Assembly (NCBI GenBank): GCA_035513055.1
Contig: DATKCT010000008.1
Location: 1 to 64,000, forward strand
Direction of reading: 5' to 3'
DNA from: DATKCT01 sp035513055
GTDB taxonomy: Bacteria > Verrucomicrobiota > Verrucomicrobiia > Verrucomicrobiales > DEV007
Length of the DNA stretch: 64,000 nt
Numbering within the stretch: the first letter of the stretch is position 1; each line of letters begins with the position of its first letter. The notes beneath the pieces are model-generated. The model made no database searches. It had not been told where the DNA came from and worked only from the letters and a program-made list of their open reading frames with translations. Positions 1 to 9,241 of this stretch are shown piece after piece. The translations under genes were made by a program, and so were the position numbers.

Positions 1-43
1 TGGCCTTCCCGCCTGCCCAGAGGCGAGGGTTGGTGGGGGTTCA
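1..43. repeat. 43-bp dispersed repeat, copy 1
   Basis: These 43 bases recur without a mismatch at 13986-14028. The unit contains a short hairpin, CGCCT and AGGCG around a six-base loop. It ends at TTCA, after which the two copies diverge. The copy may begin before the window edge, so the left boundary is unknown. The second copy lies at the break point of a truncated mscS gene. Confidence 0.85.
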
Positions 44-495
44 TTGACGCAGGGAGGTCAGGGAAACGGGCGGGACGGGTGTGGGGCGGCCAAGTTGCAG
101 GGTGGTGAGGTAGCCGAGGGGCTTCGTTAGAATGAAACGGCCCCCCCGCTGCCGCGAGAGGGCCGTTTACCCCCATAGCTTTGCTGGAAAACGAGAATTC
201 CGGTTCAGGTATGTGGAACCGGAATGCAACCTCGCCTTCCGTACCTCAGAGTGGGAAAACTGCCGTTGGGTCTCAAAGCTGTATTTGTTCCAGTTTCGTT
301 GCACTGCGATCCGATCCGGTTGTCGAGAGGCCGCGACTGGCTTTGAGGGAGCAGGGCGGCAAATGTGCAAACGCTGGAACCGGATCGGAGCTACGGCAGC
401 TCCGAAGCCGGATCAGCGAGTGCTGTCGCCAGCGGGCGCGCGTCCGGAGCGAGGATGGAAGGTAGTCCGGGGAGCGCACACGTATCGAGTAATTC
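44..495. other. intergenic stretch, no gene recognised
   Basis: About 450 bases with several short open frames on both strands, none resembling a known protein and none with convincing codon structure. A phrase resembling GGAACCGGAT occurs more than once (near 217 and 377), hinting at degraded repeat material. I see no RNA gene. Confidence 0.5.
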
Positions 496-513
496 GTGTT
501 ACGGAATGTTCAC
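496..513 (+). promoter_or_regulatory. weak candidate Pho-box-like site upstream of the TonB receptor
   Basis: GTGTTAC-GGAA-TGTTCAC has the 7-4-7 layout of a PhoB box and ends both halves in AC, but the two halves match poorly. It lies 58 bases before the chosen start of the receptor gene. On its own the match could easily be chance. It is listed because better-formed versions precede the neighbouring phosphate genes. Confidence 0.25.
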
Positions 514-570
514 AGGATTGCCTTTCGATGTTGCGAGGGGCTGATCTAGGTCTCTCGCGGTCTCGATCAC

Positions 571-3500
571 TTGAAAAAGAACTCATCGAAGCGCCGTTGC
601 GGCTCCGCTCAAGCGGCAGGCAGGCCCTGCTCTCGTTGTGGGCAGGGAGCGCGGGCCTGGCTCTGGCGCGTCGCGTTTGAGCGGCAGGCATGGATAGGAT
701 TGCGAGTTGCTTTGGCATTGTGCGTCAGTCTTGCGTGGAGCGGATCTCTCGGGAGCGGAGCGGTGTGGGCGCAGGAGGCGGCGGTTGAGGCAGGGGACCC
801 GGATGGGGCAGAGCCGGTTGAGGCGGTCGATGGAATGGAAGAGCCGGCTGAGAGACGTGAGTTGGAAGCCGGAGTTGAGGAGGAAGTAGTAGTGCCAGGG
901 GGAGGCGAACCGGCAGGAGAAAGCGAAGAAGAGGAACCTGGCTCCGAAGCGGGCGAAGTGCCTGCGAGCGTCGATCCAGAGACTGGAGAACCTGAGCCTC
1001 CACTTGAAGGTGAGCCCGAAGCCGAGCCAGGGAGCGGCCAAGAACCCGGCGGAGAGCCTGAGCTGTCGCCGAGTGAACTCTTAGGCCGCGGGGTATTGCG
1101 GGTCGAAGTGTATGACGCGGAATCGGGCTCGGCGTTGCAGGGAGTCAGCGTCTTGGTGACCGAGACGGGTATGGGCGGGCTCACCAGTGCGCAGGGGGTT
1201 GTGCAGGTCGACATCGTCGAGGGCAGTTATACCGTGTTGATTACCGAGACGGGATATCGCATCGAGACGATCGAAGGCATCGAGGTCCTTCCGCGAACTA
1301 CGAAGACGGTCAGGCGCGGTCTGGAACGCCGGGCTGCGGAGGAGGAGGACGCGATCTGGGAGATGGAAAGGTTCGTCGTGGTGGCGGAACTAGTCGAGGG
1401 AGGGACAGAGGTGCTGCTTCTCGACCGGCGCGAACTTGCAGGCCTGGCAAACCTGATTGGGGCGGACGAGATTTCGCGTTTGGCGCTCGGGGATGTCGCG
1501 GCGGCGGCTTCGAAGATCGTGGGAGTGAACATTGTCGATGGGCGCTACGCAGTCATCCGCGGGTTAGGCGACCGTTACTCCGCAACGACTTTGAACGGCG
1601 CGCTCATCCCGAGTGCAGACCCGTCGAAGAAGGCGGTGCAACTCGATCTCATTCCGACGCACTTGGTGGATAATCTCGCCGCTGTGAAGACCTTCACGCC
1701 GGACATCTCGGCGGAGTTCGCTGGGGGCAGCGTGGACATCCGGACGCTGCGTTTTCCCGAAGAGCGCATCATCAAAGTGGGCGCGGGCGTCAGTTATGGC
1801 GACCTGGTGACGGGGGAGCGGGTTTACCGGAATCCGGACCGCGCGATGAACATTTGGGGGCGGGTGGACGACTCGCTGCCTCCGGTGGGCAGTCCTGCCG
1901 ATTTTGCCCGCGGGGTTGCGCGGCCCACGGATCCGCCGAGCCCGGAGCAGGTGGAGGCAGACGAGGTCTGGACGCTCTTGCATACGAATGGCTCGATGAG
2001 GCCGAGACGCAGCACGGCCGACCCCAATCAAGGATTCGAAGTGACATTGGGCGACAGTTTCGAGTCCAAGATTGGGAAGTTGGGCGTGGTGTTGGCGTTG
2101 ACGCAGGACCGGAAGTTTCAGTTCCGGGACGAGGTCGAGATCAACCGGGGATCCAACAATCTTGGGAGTTTTCAGGTGAGGCAGGGGCAGGAGGAAGTGC
2201 GGTCCGACGAAGAGGTGACTTGGGGCGGCCTGATCAACACGGCGGTGGAATTCGCCGAGGGTCATCAGATTGGTTTTACGCTCATGTCCAACAATGCGTC
2301 GGCTGACAGCATTACCCTCGGGCGTCGCGTGGTGAATGACGAAGACAACACGGTGAGCAATCCGGTGGATGGGAACCCCGGTTTTGTGAGGCGATACAAC
2401 GGAGCCGCGGCGCGGGTCTACCGCTCGTTCGACGAGATTGAGTATCTGGACCGGTCTTTGGAAGTGAGGCAGTTGCAGGGGACTCACTTATTCGAGGACT
2501 GGGGCGGCTTGAAATGGGACTGGCTGGTCAGCGGAGCTGAAGCGGAGGAAGACCGGCCGGACACCCGCTTTCTCCGGAGCTTCCAACTGGATTACGACGA
2601 CTCGAGTCTGGAAGGCTATCCCGGAATAGGGCCTGGCGATCTGGATCCGGACCGCGGCACGCAACTCACCCAGGGGAATCCGTTAGGCGGAAATCCGGCC
2701 AACTCGTTCCGCGAGTTTCTGAACACCTTCGAAGAGGGGTTGAATTTGCGATCGGACTTGACGATCCCGCTGTGGGGATACGGAGAAGAGAAACGGAACA
2801 GCGAACTGAAATTAGGTTTCTCCTTCAACGACAAGGACCGCTTCGTACGGGGCCGGCTGTTCAAGTATGATTTAGGCAGCCAGTTGCGCACGAACTTGGC
2901 CCGGGATGAGCAACTCGGGATCGACTTGCAGGAGGACTGGGATAATCCGGACCGGATCGACGGGAGTGCGCGAAACGGGAACGCGATCTATTTCACGGAT
3001 TTGACGCGCGCCGGGAACACGGTTCGCAACGTGGACGCGGCTTCTGAGATCTCCGCCGGCTACGTGATGGGCACGGCCCATTACGACAGGTGGCGGATCG
3101 TGGGGGGAGTTCGCTTCGAGTCGGAGGACCGGGGGTTCGAGGTGATTCGCACTCTCAACAGCACGGATCAGGCCGACGCGCTCAACGCCAAGCTGGGAGG
3201 TCCTGGAAACCCGATCCGCAACGAGTATGCGCTGCCGTCGATCGGATTGGATTACACCTTCGGGGAGGACGACCAACACGCGATCCGTTTGGCTTATGGC
3301 CGTACGGTGGCGAGGCCGACTTTCTACGAGTTCGCTCCCATCCGCACTGTCGACCAGACGGACGGATTGGAGGTGCGCGGCAACGAAGAACTCGTGGATA
3401 CGGTCATCGACAACTTCGATGTGCGCTGGGAATGGTATCCGAAAGCGGACGAGATCGTGTCGCTCAGCTTGTTTTGGAAAGAGATGGACCAGCCGATCGT

Positions 3501-4029
3501 CACGACGGTAGGGACGACGGCCAACAGCGGCTTTTATCGATCATGGGAGAACAGTCCGGCCGGCACCTTGCGCGGGGTGGAGATTGAATACCGGAAGTAC
3601 TTCTTTGAGAACTGGCTGATTTCCACAAACTTGACGTATATCGATTCGATGATCGACCCGCTGGAGACAGCCTCCGGGGCGACGGGATCCGCGACGATCT
3701 TTGAGGGTCAGCCGGAATGGATCTTCAACTTGATCTTCGGCTACGACAACCCGGATTGGGGATTTAACGCGAACCTTATCTACAATTTCACGGACGACAT
3801 CCTGACCGACGTGAGCGCGGACCCCAACGTGCCCAACATCTTTCGCGAGGCGGTGCACACGCTCGATTTCGTGATGTCCAAAGAGTTTAAAAACGGGCTG
3901 ACGTTGAAGTTTTCGGCGCGGAATCTCCTCGATTCGGATTTCAGGAAATTCTATGAGGGCCAGGATTTGGATTACGAAGAGTATTCGCCGGGACGGACAT
4001 TTGCGATCGGGGCGAGTTGGGATTTTTGA
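571..4029 (+). CDS. TonB-dependent outer-membrane receptor with N-terminal carboxypeptidase-regulatory-like domain
   Basis: This is a 1152-residue outer-membrane transporter that would import a ligand using energy from a TonB complex. A basic N-terminus and hydrophobic stretch (about residues 45-67, ending VWAQ) form a signal peptide. Residues about 70-170 are an acidic Glu/Pro/Gly-rich linker. A carboxypeptidase-regulatory-like beta-sandwich follows (about 174-235). The plug starts near 285 and contains RGLGDRYSATTLNG and FAGGSVDIRT, typical of this family. The rest is the 22-strand barrel, ending in the terminal Phe expected for barrel assembly. The start is TTG with no clear ribosome site, so it is uncertain. 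It is followed by a secreted-protein gene and then the convergent pst operon, which suggests, without proving, a role in scavenging a phosphorus source. The ligand is not visible from sequence. Confidence 0.88.
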   Translation: MKKNSSKRRCGSAQAAGRPCSRCGQGARAWLWRVAFERQAWIGLRVALALCVSLAWSGSLGSGAVWAQEAAVEAGDPDGAEPVEAVDGMEEPAERRELEAGVEEEVVVPGGGEPAGESEEEEPGSEAGEVPASVDPETGEPEPPLEGEPEAEPGSGQEPGGEPELSPSELLGRGVLRVEVYDAESGSALQGVSVLVTETGMGGLTSAQGVVQVDIVEGSYTVLITETGYRIETIEGIEVLPRTTKTVRRGLERRAAEEEDAIWEMERFVVVAELVEGGTEVLLLDRRELAGLANLIGADEISRLALGDVAAAASKIVGVNIVDGRYAVIRGLGDRYSATTLNGALIPSADPSKKAVQLDLIPTHLVDNLAAVKTFTPDISAEFAGGSVDIRTLRFPEERIIKVGAGVSYGDLVTGERVYRNPDRAMNIWGRVDDSLPPVGSPADFARGVARPTDPPSPEQVEADEVWTLLHTNGSMRPRRSTADPNQGFEVTLGDSFESKIGKLGVVLALTQDRKFQFRDEVEINRGSNNLGSFQVRQGQEEVRSDEEVTWGGLINTAVEFAEGHQIGFTLMSNNASADSITLGRRVVNDEDNTVSNPVDGNPGFVRRYNGAAARVYRSFDEIEYLDRSLEVRQLQGTHLFEDWGGLKWDWLVSGAEAEEDRPDTRFLRSFQLDYDDSSLEGYPGIGPGDLDPDRGTQLTQGNPLGGNPANSFREFLNTFEEGLNLRSDLTIPLWGYGEEKRNSELKLGFSFNDKDRFVRGRLFKYDLGSQLRTNLARDEQLGIDLQEDWDNPDRIDGSARNGNAIYFTDLTRAGNTVRNVDAASEISAGYVMGTAHYDRWRIVGGVRFESEDRGFEVIRTLNSTDQADALNAKLGGPGNPIRNEYALPSIGLDYTFGEDDQHAIRLAYGRTVARPTFYEFAPIRTVDQTDGLEVRGNEELVDTVIDNFDVRWEWYPKADEIVSLSLFWKEMDQPIVTTVGTTANSGFYRSWENSPAGTLRGVEIEYRKYFFENWLISTNLTYIDSMIDPLETASGATGSATIFEGQPEWIFNLIFGYDNPDWGFNANLIYNFTDDILTDVSADPNVPNIFREAVHTLDFVMSKEFKNGLTLKFSARNLLDSDFRKFYEGQDLDYEEYSPGRTFAIGASWDF

Positions 4030-4187
4030 GCGGAATACCGTCGCTGGAGATCCGAAGAAGGATGGACGAGAAAGCCACGGGAGATTCCCCCGGGAATTCT
4101 GTCTAAACCGTAACAGAAAAGCGCCTGCCGGGCATCGAGTCCGGCCTTAACGGGAGCTGGATCCGTTTAAGCTAAGAGCGGATCCAA

Positions 4188-4258
4188 GGGCTCTCGAAAG
4201 GAGTTGAGTCAACTGTAACGATTCTTTAACACGAAAACCTTTTCGGATTAGAGAGCCC
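4188..4258. repeat. 8-bp inverted repeat flanking the candidate Pho box
   Basis: GGGCTCTC at 4188-4195 is matched by GAGAGCCC at 4251-4258, enclosing the candidate operator at 4213-4230. The arms are too far apart for a classic terminator. They could form a regulatory structure in the leader or be a coincidence. The rest of the 320-base gap between 4030 and 4350 holds no gene that I can see. Confidence 0.4.
4213..4230 (+). promoter_or_regulatory. candidate Pho box
   Basis: CTGTAAC-GATT-CTTTAAC is a 7-4-7 direct repeat with half-sites differing at one of seven positions. The E. coli PhoB box is CTGTCAT-like halves separated by four bases, so both layout and half-site are similar. It lies about 120 bases upstream of the secreted-protein start at 4351. 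A related sequence precedes phoU. Binding by a PhoB-type regulator is inferred. Confidence 0.5.
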
Positions 4259-4350
4259 AGTTCTACGAAGCACCTGAACGCGAAATTTGAAACTCTCGAA
4301 GGCTTGCGGAACCGCAGCCTGAGCCTTTAACCCTGCACACTTCTCTTCTT

Positions 4351-7300
4351 ATGAATATCCGGCATTTCTCTGGTTTGGCCGCAATCGCTCTGCTGAGCCT
4401 CCTCGTTCTCAATTCCGGGCCGTCTGCACGCGCAGCCGATGTGGAGCTTACGGCAGACATCGCGCAAGATACGACGTGGACGGCGGACAACGCGTATTTG
4501 TTTGGCAAACCCATCTTTGTGACGAACGGGGCGACGCTGACGATCGAGCCCGGCACGACGATCTATGGATATGAGGACGTAGGAGCGGGGACATTTGGCT
4601 CACTGGTGATCACGCGGGGATCGAAGATCATGGCGGTAGGTACGCCTGAGGATCCCATTGTGTTCACGGCGCGCGATGCGCGGGAGCGGGATCTGACGCT
4701 GGAAGACAGTTCGCTGTGGGGCGGGGTGTTGGTACTGGGGCGCGCGATTTTAAACGACGCGAACAACCCGGTCATCAACCCGGATAATCCCGTGTCGAAG
4801 ACGCGCGAGATCGAAGGGTTTCCGACGGGCGGCAACGAGGAGAACATCACGTATGGCGGGTTGGACGACGAAGACGACAGCGGGAAGATCATTTACGTAT
4901 CGATCCGCTATGGGGGATTCGAGTTTGAGCCGGACAACGAGATCAACGGGTTGACGCTGGGAGCCGTGGGGCGTGGGACGGAGATTCACCACGTCGAGGT
5001 ATTCAACAACTCGGACGACGGGATCGAGTTTTTCGGGGGAACGGTGGACACGCATCACATGGTGATGGCGTTCAACGAGGATGAGGCCTTTGACGTGGAT
5101 CAGGGTTACCGGGGCCGCGGTCAGTTTTGGTTTGCGATCCAGAAGAACATTGGCAACGGGTCGAACCATGCCGGGGAGCACGACGGAGGGGACAGTCCGG
5201 ACAAGACCCTGGAACCTTTTGCGCGCTCATTGGTGTACAATGCGACCTACATGGGAGCCGGAGTAGGGGCAGGGAGCGCGCAGGACAACACGGCGTTCCG
5301 GCTGAAGGACAACTGGGCGGGGCAGTATCACAACTCGATTTTCACGGGATTTGAGGGGGCGGCGATGCGGATTGACGACGAGCCGACGCAGGACCGTGCG
5401 AACACGCCTGGGGATTTGTTGTTCGCCAACAACTTGTGGTATGACATTGAGAGTTACGATGGGACGGCGGCGTCGTTGACGCAGAACGGGACTGCGGAAG
5501 AGCTTGCGCAGGTCAGCGGGAATGGGAACCGGTACGAGAACCCGCATTTGGGCGGAACGAGCCGGAGGCCGTATGGGGGGTTGGATCCGCGGCCGATGGC
5601 TGGGGGTGCGGCGTATACGACAGCGATGAGCGAGGCTCCTGACGATCCGTTTTACGAGGAGGTGAGTTACAAGGGAGCCTTTAGCGCGGAAGACAACTGG
5701 GCGGACGGATGGACGCACCTGGCGGAGTTGGGGTATTTTGCGGTTCCGGAGGCGGCTCCAGCGGACGTGGAGGTTACTGCGGACATCACGGAGGACACGG
5801 TGTGGACGAACGACAAGAGTTATTTGTTGGGCGAGCCTGTGTTTGTGACGAACGGGGCGACGCTGACGATTGAAGCCGGGACGAAGATCTATGGGTATGA
5901 GGATGTGGGAGCTGGGACATTTGGGTCGCTGGTGATCACGCGGGGATCGAAGCTGTATGCGGAAGGGACGCGGGAACATCCGATTGAGTTTACGGCGCGG
6001 GACGAGAGGGACTTGGAGTTGACCTTGGAGGACAGTTCGCTGTGGGGCGGGGTGTTGTTGCTGGGACGTGGGGTGTTGAACGACGCGGGCAATCCGTTTC
6101 TCAATCCTGAGAATCCTGTGGAGAATACGCGGGAGGTGGAAGGGTTTCCGACGGGCGGCAACGATGAGAACATCACGTATGGGGGATTGGACGATGCGGA
6201 CGACAGCGGGAAGCTGAGGTATGTGTCGATCCGGTATGGGGGATTCGAGTTTGAGCCGGACAACGAGATCAACGGGTTGACTCTGGGAGCGGTTGGGAGC
6301 GGGACGGAGATCGAGTATGTGGAGGTGTATAACAATTCGGACGACGGGATTGAGTTTTTTGGCGGGACGGTGGACACGCGGTATATGGTGATGGCGTTTA
6401 ACGAGGATGAGGCCTACGACATCGATCAGGGGTATCGCGGGCGCGGGCAGTTTTGGTTTGCGATCCAGAAGGACGTGGGCAACGGGTCGAACGAGGGAGG
6501 GGAGCACGACGGAGGGGACAGTCCGGACAAGAGTCTCGAGCCGTATGCGCGGACGATGGTGTATAACGCGACGTGGCTGGGGAGCGGCGCGGAGGGCGTA
6601 AATGCGCAGGAGAACGGGACGTTCCGGTTGAAGGACAACTGGGCCGGGCAGTATCACAACAGCGCGTTTGACGATTTTGGGGATTTTTTCGTGCGTGTGG
6701 ACGACGATCTCACGAACGCGCGGGTGGATGATGGGGAGTTGCGGATTGAGAACTCGACAGTAGGGACTGCGTTTGGGACGTATGACGGGAGTTTGGCGTC
6801 GTTGACGTTGAACGGGACGCCGCAGGAGTTGGCGTTGTTGGACGCGGCGCGGGGAGTGGAAGTGGCGGAGACGCGGCTGCGCGGGATTAGCCGTGAGGCG
6901 GACGGGGGCTTGGATCCGAGGCCGCGGAACGACAGTCCGTTGTTGGGCGCCACGTTGAGCGGGTTTCCCGCTGGTCAGAGCGGGTTTTTCCTGCCTGTGA
7001 ACTATCGCGGAGCGTTTGGCGAGGAGAACTGGGCGCGCGGGTGGACCTATGTGGATCGTCAGGGCTACTTTGGGGATCTCGATCCCGGCGACGGGGGCGG
7101 CGACACGGATTCCGATGGGGATGGGCAGACCGATGCGCAGGAAGCCGTGGCGGGAACTGATCCAAACGATGCGTCGGATTACTTCCGGGTCACCAACGCT
7201 GTGCGGAACGATGCGGGCTTGGAGATCGCGTGGTCGAGCGTGGAAGGTAAGCAGTACGACATCGAGTATTCTGAGACGATGGCGGTGAATCCCAACTCAT

Positions 7301-7422
7301 GGGTGGTGATAGCCACTGTGGAAGGGGCGACTGGCGACAGCTCGACCTCTTTTATCGATGCGGATGCGGAGCGTCTCGACAATCCGGAAGGCTTCTACCG
7401 CGCCCGTGTCCGGACCGAGTAA
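4351..7422 (+). CDS. secreted protein made of two tandem ~440-residue domains plus calcium-binding and C-terminal modules
   Basis: The protein has 1023 residues and a clear signal peptide (about 1-28, ending ARA). Residues 29-470 and 471-about 912 are two copies of one domain. Each begins with an ADVExTADI stretch, followed by VFVTNGATLTIE and GYEDVGAGTFGSLVITRGSK, and later DDGIEFFGGTVDT and GGEHDGGDSPDK-type motifs. The pattern suggests a right-handed beta-helix-like fold, which I infer. The copies are also very similar at DNA level. A thrombospondin type 3 stretch (DTDSDGDGQTDAQE, about 918-932) and a roughly 80-residue beta-rich tail ending GFYRARV follow. The tail is shared with other secreted proteins of this window. 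It sits downstream of a TonB receptor and beside pst genes, so it may be the surface or periplasmic partner of that receptor. No enzymatic motif was recognised. Confidence 0.85.
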   Translation: MNIRHFSGLAAIALLSLLVLNSGPSARAADVELTADIAQDTTWTADNAYLFGKPIFVTNGATLTIEPGTTIYGYEDVGAGTFGSLVITRGSKIMAVGTPEDPIVFTARDARERDLTLEDSSLWGGVLVLGRAILNDANNPVINPDNPVSKTREIEGFPTGGNEENITYGGLDDEDDSGKIIYVSIRYGGFEFEPDNEINGLTLGAVGRGTEIHHVEVFNNSDDGIEFFGGTVDTHHMVMAFNEDEAFDVDQGYRGRGQFWFAIQKNIGNGSNHAGEHDGGDSPDKTLEPFARSLVYNATYMGAGVGAGSAQDNTAFRLKDNWAGQYHNSIFTGFEGAAMRIDDEPTQDRANTPGDLLFANNLWYDIESYDGTAASLTQNGTAEELAQVSGNGNRYENPHLGGTSRRPYGGLDPRPMAGGAAYTTAMSEAPDDPFYEEVSYKGAFSAEDNWADGWTHLAELGYFAVPEAAPADVEVTADITEDTVWTNDKSYLLGEPVFVTNGATLTIEAGTKIYGYEDVGAGTFGSLVITRGSKLYAEGTREHPIEFTARDERDLELTLEDSSLWGGVLLLGRGVLNDAGNPFLNPENPVENTREVEGFPTGGNDENITYGGLDDADDSGKLRYVSIRYGGFEFEPDNEINGLTLGAVGSGTEIEYVEVYNNSDDGIEFFGGTVDTRYMVMAFNEDEAYDIDQGYRGRGQFWFAIQKDVGNGSNEGGEHDGGDSPDKSLEPYARTMVYNATWLGSGAEGVNAQENGTFRLKDNWAGQYHNSAFDDFGDFFVRVDDDLTNARVDDGELRIENSTVGTAFGTYDGSLASLTLNGTPQELALLDAARGVEVAETRLRGISREADGGLDPRPRNDSPLLGATLSGFPAGQSGFFLPVNYRGAFGEENWARGWTYVDRQGYFGDLDPGDGGGDTDSDGDGQTDAQEAVAGTDPNDASDYFRVTNAVRNDAGLEIAWSSVEGKQYDIEYSETMAVNPNSWVVIATVEGATGDSSTSFIDADAERLDNPEGFYRARVRTE

Positions 7423-7595
7423 CCGCTCTTAGGCTGGACGAGCGGGAGGTCCTGCCAATTGGGCGTGTTGATTATTCTGCAACGCCGCGCCGTGCGACCG
7501 CAGGAAGGAAGGGATCTGCATTCCCGAACCCGGTCTCCTCCCTCCTGGAGCCGACTGAGTCCGCATCCCGCGCCTGAGAGGCCAGATCCATCGGC
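7423..7595. other. convergent intergenic region
   Basis: This gap separates the + strand secreted-protein gene from the end of the - strand pst operon. A terminator would be expected, but I cannot point to a strong hairpin with a T tract on either strand. Confidence 0.4.
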
Positions 7596-8369
7596 CTAAC
7601 CGTACCGGCCTTCGATATACTCCGCCGTCTTCGGATTGCTCGGAACCAAGAAAAGCTGCTCCGTGCGGCTGTGCTCGATCACCTCGCCCAAGAGCATGAA
7701 AATGCATTCGTCGGAAGCCCGGCGCGCCTGAGCCATGTTGTGAGTGACGATGACGATCGTGTAACGCCCCTTGAGCGCAAACATCAATTCCTCGATGTGG
7801 CGCGTGCCCTCCACGTCCAGCGTGCTGCACGGCTCATCCATGAGGATCACCTGCGGCTTCAACGGCAACAGCCGGGCGATGCAAAGCTTCTGCTGCTGCT
7901 CGAGTTGCAGCCCCGTCGCCTTGGTGTGCAGCCGGTCCTTCAAATCGTTCCACAACCCCACCTCCGTCAAAGCCTTCTCCACCGCATCGTCCAATTCTGA
8001 ACGCTGCGGTTTCCGGTCGTTGTGGATATGCAACCCGAAAACGACATTCTTATACACGGAAATAGGCAGCGGATTGGGACGCTGAAAAACCATGCCGACC
8101 GACTTCCGCAACTCGATAAGCGAGACATCGGAATCGTAAATGTTCTTGTCCAAAATCTTGATCTCGCCCGTAGTCGTGACATAGCCGTACCGCTCGTTGA
8201 CCCGGTTGAAACACCGCAACAGCGTCGTCTTGCCGCAACCGCTCGGCCCAATCAACGACGTGATGATGCCGTGTTTAATGTCGAGATTGACGTCGATGAG
8301 CGCCTGAAATTTGGCGTACCAAAGACTCAGGTTTCGCGTCGTGATGGCGTGGGAACCCGGATCGCTCAT
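7596..8369 (-). CDS. pstB: phosphate ABC transporter ATP-binding subunit PstB1, degenerate signature motif
   Basis: This 257-residue nucleotide-binding subunit would power phosphate import through PstC-PstA. Walker A is GPSGCGKT (41-48), the Q-loop glutamine is present in VFQRPNP (Q96), Walker B ends in MDEP (D178, E179), and the switch histidine is present in VTHNM (H210). The ABC signature is not LSGGQ but LQLEQ (154-158). The neighbouring PstB2 has the reverse set of defects, so the two probably form a heterodimer with one good ATP site. It is the last gene of phoU-pstS-pstC-pstA-pstB2-pstB1, 112 bases after pstB2. Length and the YxxGRYG-type end are normal for PstB. Assignment to phosphate rather than another substrate rests on operon context and PstB-like sequence. 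Confidence 0.92.
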   Translation of the reverse strand: MSDPGSHAITTRNLSLWYAKFQALIDVNLDIKHGIITSLIGPSGCGKTTLLRCFNRVNERYGYVTTTGEIKILDKNIYDSDVSLIELRKSVGMVFQRPNPLPISVYKNVVFGLHIHNDRKPQRSELDDAVEKALTEVGLWNDLKDRLHTKATGLQLEQQQKLCIARLLPLKPQVILMDEPCSTLDVEGTRHIEELMFALKGRYTIVIVTHNMAQARRASDECIFMLLGEVIEHSRTEQLFLVPSNPKTAEYIEGRYG

Positions 8370-8481
8370 ACAATGCGCTCAACAAAAAATCCGCGGCCCG
8401 GAGACTGAAAATCCCCGCTTTCGCACAGGAGCCCGTCTCGATCCGCCGCCTCGCGAACGGCCGTCTTTCCTCCAAACCGCC

Positions 8482-9240
8482 TCATCCGAAAATACCTTGC
8501 ACGTATTCGTAGGTCCGCCGGTCCTTGGGATGCTCGCTGAAGATCACCCCGTTGCCGTCTAACTCGATGATCTCCCCGTTCCAAAGAAACATCGTCCGGT
8601 CCGCCAAACGGCGAGCCTGTTGCGTAAGATTCGTCACGAGGATGATCGTCATGCTCTTTCTCAACTCCTTGAGCACGTCCTCGATCCGCATCGTCGTGAC
8701 GGGGTCGATGGCGATCGAAAACTCGTCCAAGCAGAGGATCTCCGGGTCATGCGACAAAGCGCGCGCAATGGTCAATCGCTGTTGTTGGCCCCCGGAAAGC
8801 TTGGTCCCAAGCGTGTTGAGCCTGTCTTTCACTTCATCCCAGAGCGCCGCCTGACGCAGGCAACGCTCCACGATGCCTTCCAATTCCCCTTTCTGGTTCA
8901 ACCCCGAACACCGTGGAGCGAACGCAACATTGTCGTAAATGGTCAACGGCAATCCCACCGGCAACGGAGCGACCATCCCGATCTTGCGTCTCAACTCGAA
9001 CACATTCTGCCGCCGCACGTCGAAACCGTCCACCTTGATGACCCCGCCGGTACGCGCATCGGCGGAAAACTCGATCGTCCGGTTGATGCAGCGCAGCAAG
9101 GAAGTCTTCCCCGATTGCGCGGGCCCGATGACGCCGAAGATCTCGTGTTCGCGGATGTCGAAACTAATGCCGTGAATGACCTCCTTGCCTGCGTAAGACA
9201 GGCGCAGATCCTCCACTTCGATTTTCTTGCGGGCGCTCAT
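8482..9240 (-). CDS. pstB: phosphate ABC transporter ATP-binding subunit PstB2, missing Q-loop Gln and H-loop His
   Basis: This second PstB-like ATPase has 252 residues. Walker A GPAQSGKT (39-46), the signature LSGGQ (148-152) and Walker B LDE (D172, E173) are intact. The Q-loop glutamine is replaced (VAPLP, P92) and the switch histidine is asparagine (VTNLT, N204, codon at 8629-8631). These lost residues are present in PstB1, while the signature that PstB1 lacks is present here. In an antiparallel heterodimer, PstB1 Walker residues would pair with this signature to give one consensus ATP site, and the other site would be degenerate. The start lies one base after the pstA stop, indicating tight co-translation. 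Confidence 0.92.
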   Translation of the reverse strand: MSARKKIEVEDLRLSYAGKEVIHGISFDIREHEIFGVIGPAQSGKTSLLRCINRTIEFSADARTGGVIKVDGFDVRRQNVFELRRKIGMVAPLPVGLPLTIYDNVAFAPRCSGLNQKGELEGIVERCLRQAALWDEVKDRLNTLGTKLSGGQQQRLTIARALSHDPEILCLDEFSIAIDPVTTMRIEDVLKELRKSMTIILVTNLTQQARRLADRTMFLWNGEIIELDGNGVIFSEHPKDRRTYEYVQGIFG

Positions 9241-9241
9241 G

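Noticed and set aside
5227..6657. 476-codon - strand frame opposite the duplicated secreted protein
   Set aside because: It mirrors the internal duplication and shows Arg/His/Pro-rich nonsense with no signal or motif.
4351..7422. Type IX secretion sorting domain on the secreted proteins
   Set aside because: The C-terminal module is beta-rich, but I see no hallmark of Bacteroidetes sorting domains, and no Por/Spr secretion genes are in the window. It is kept as an unassigned module.
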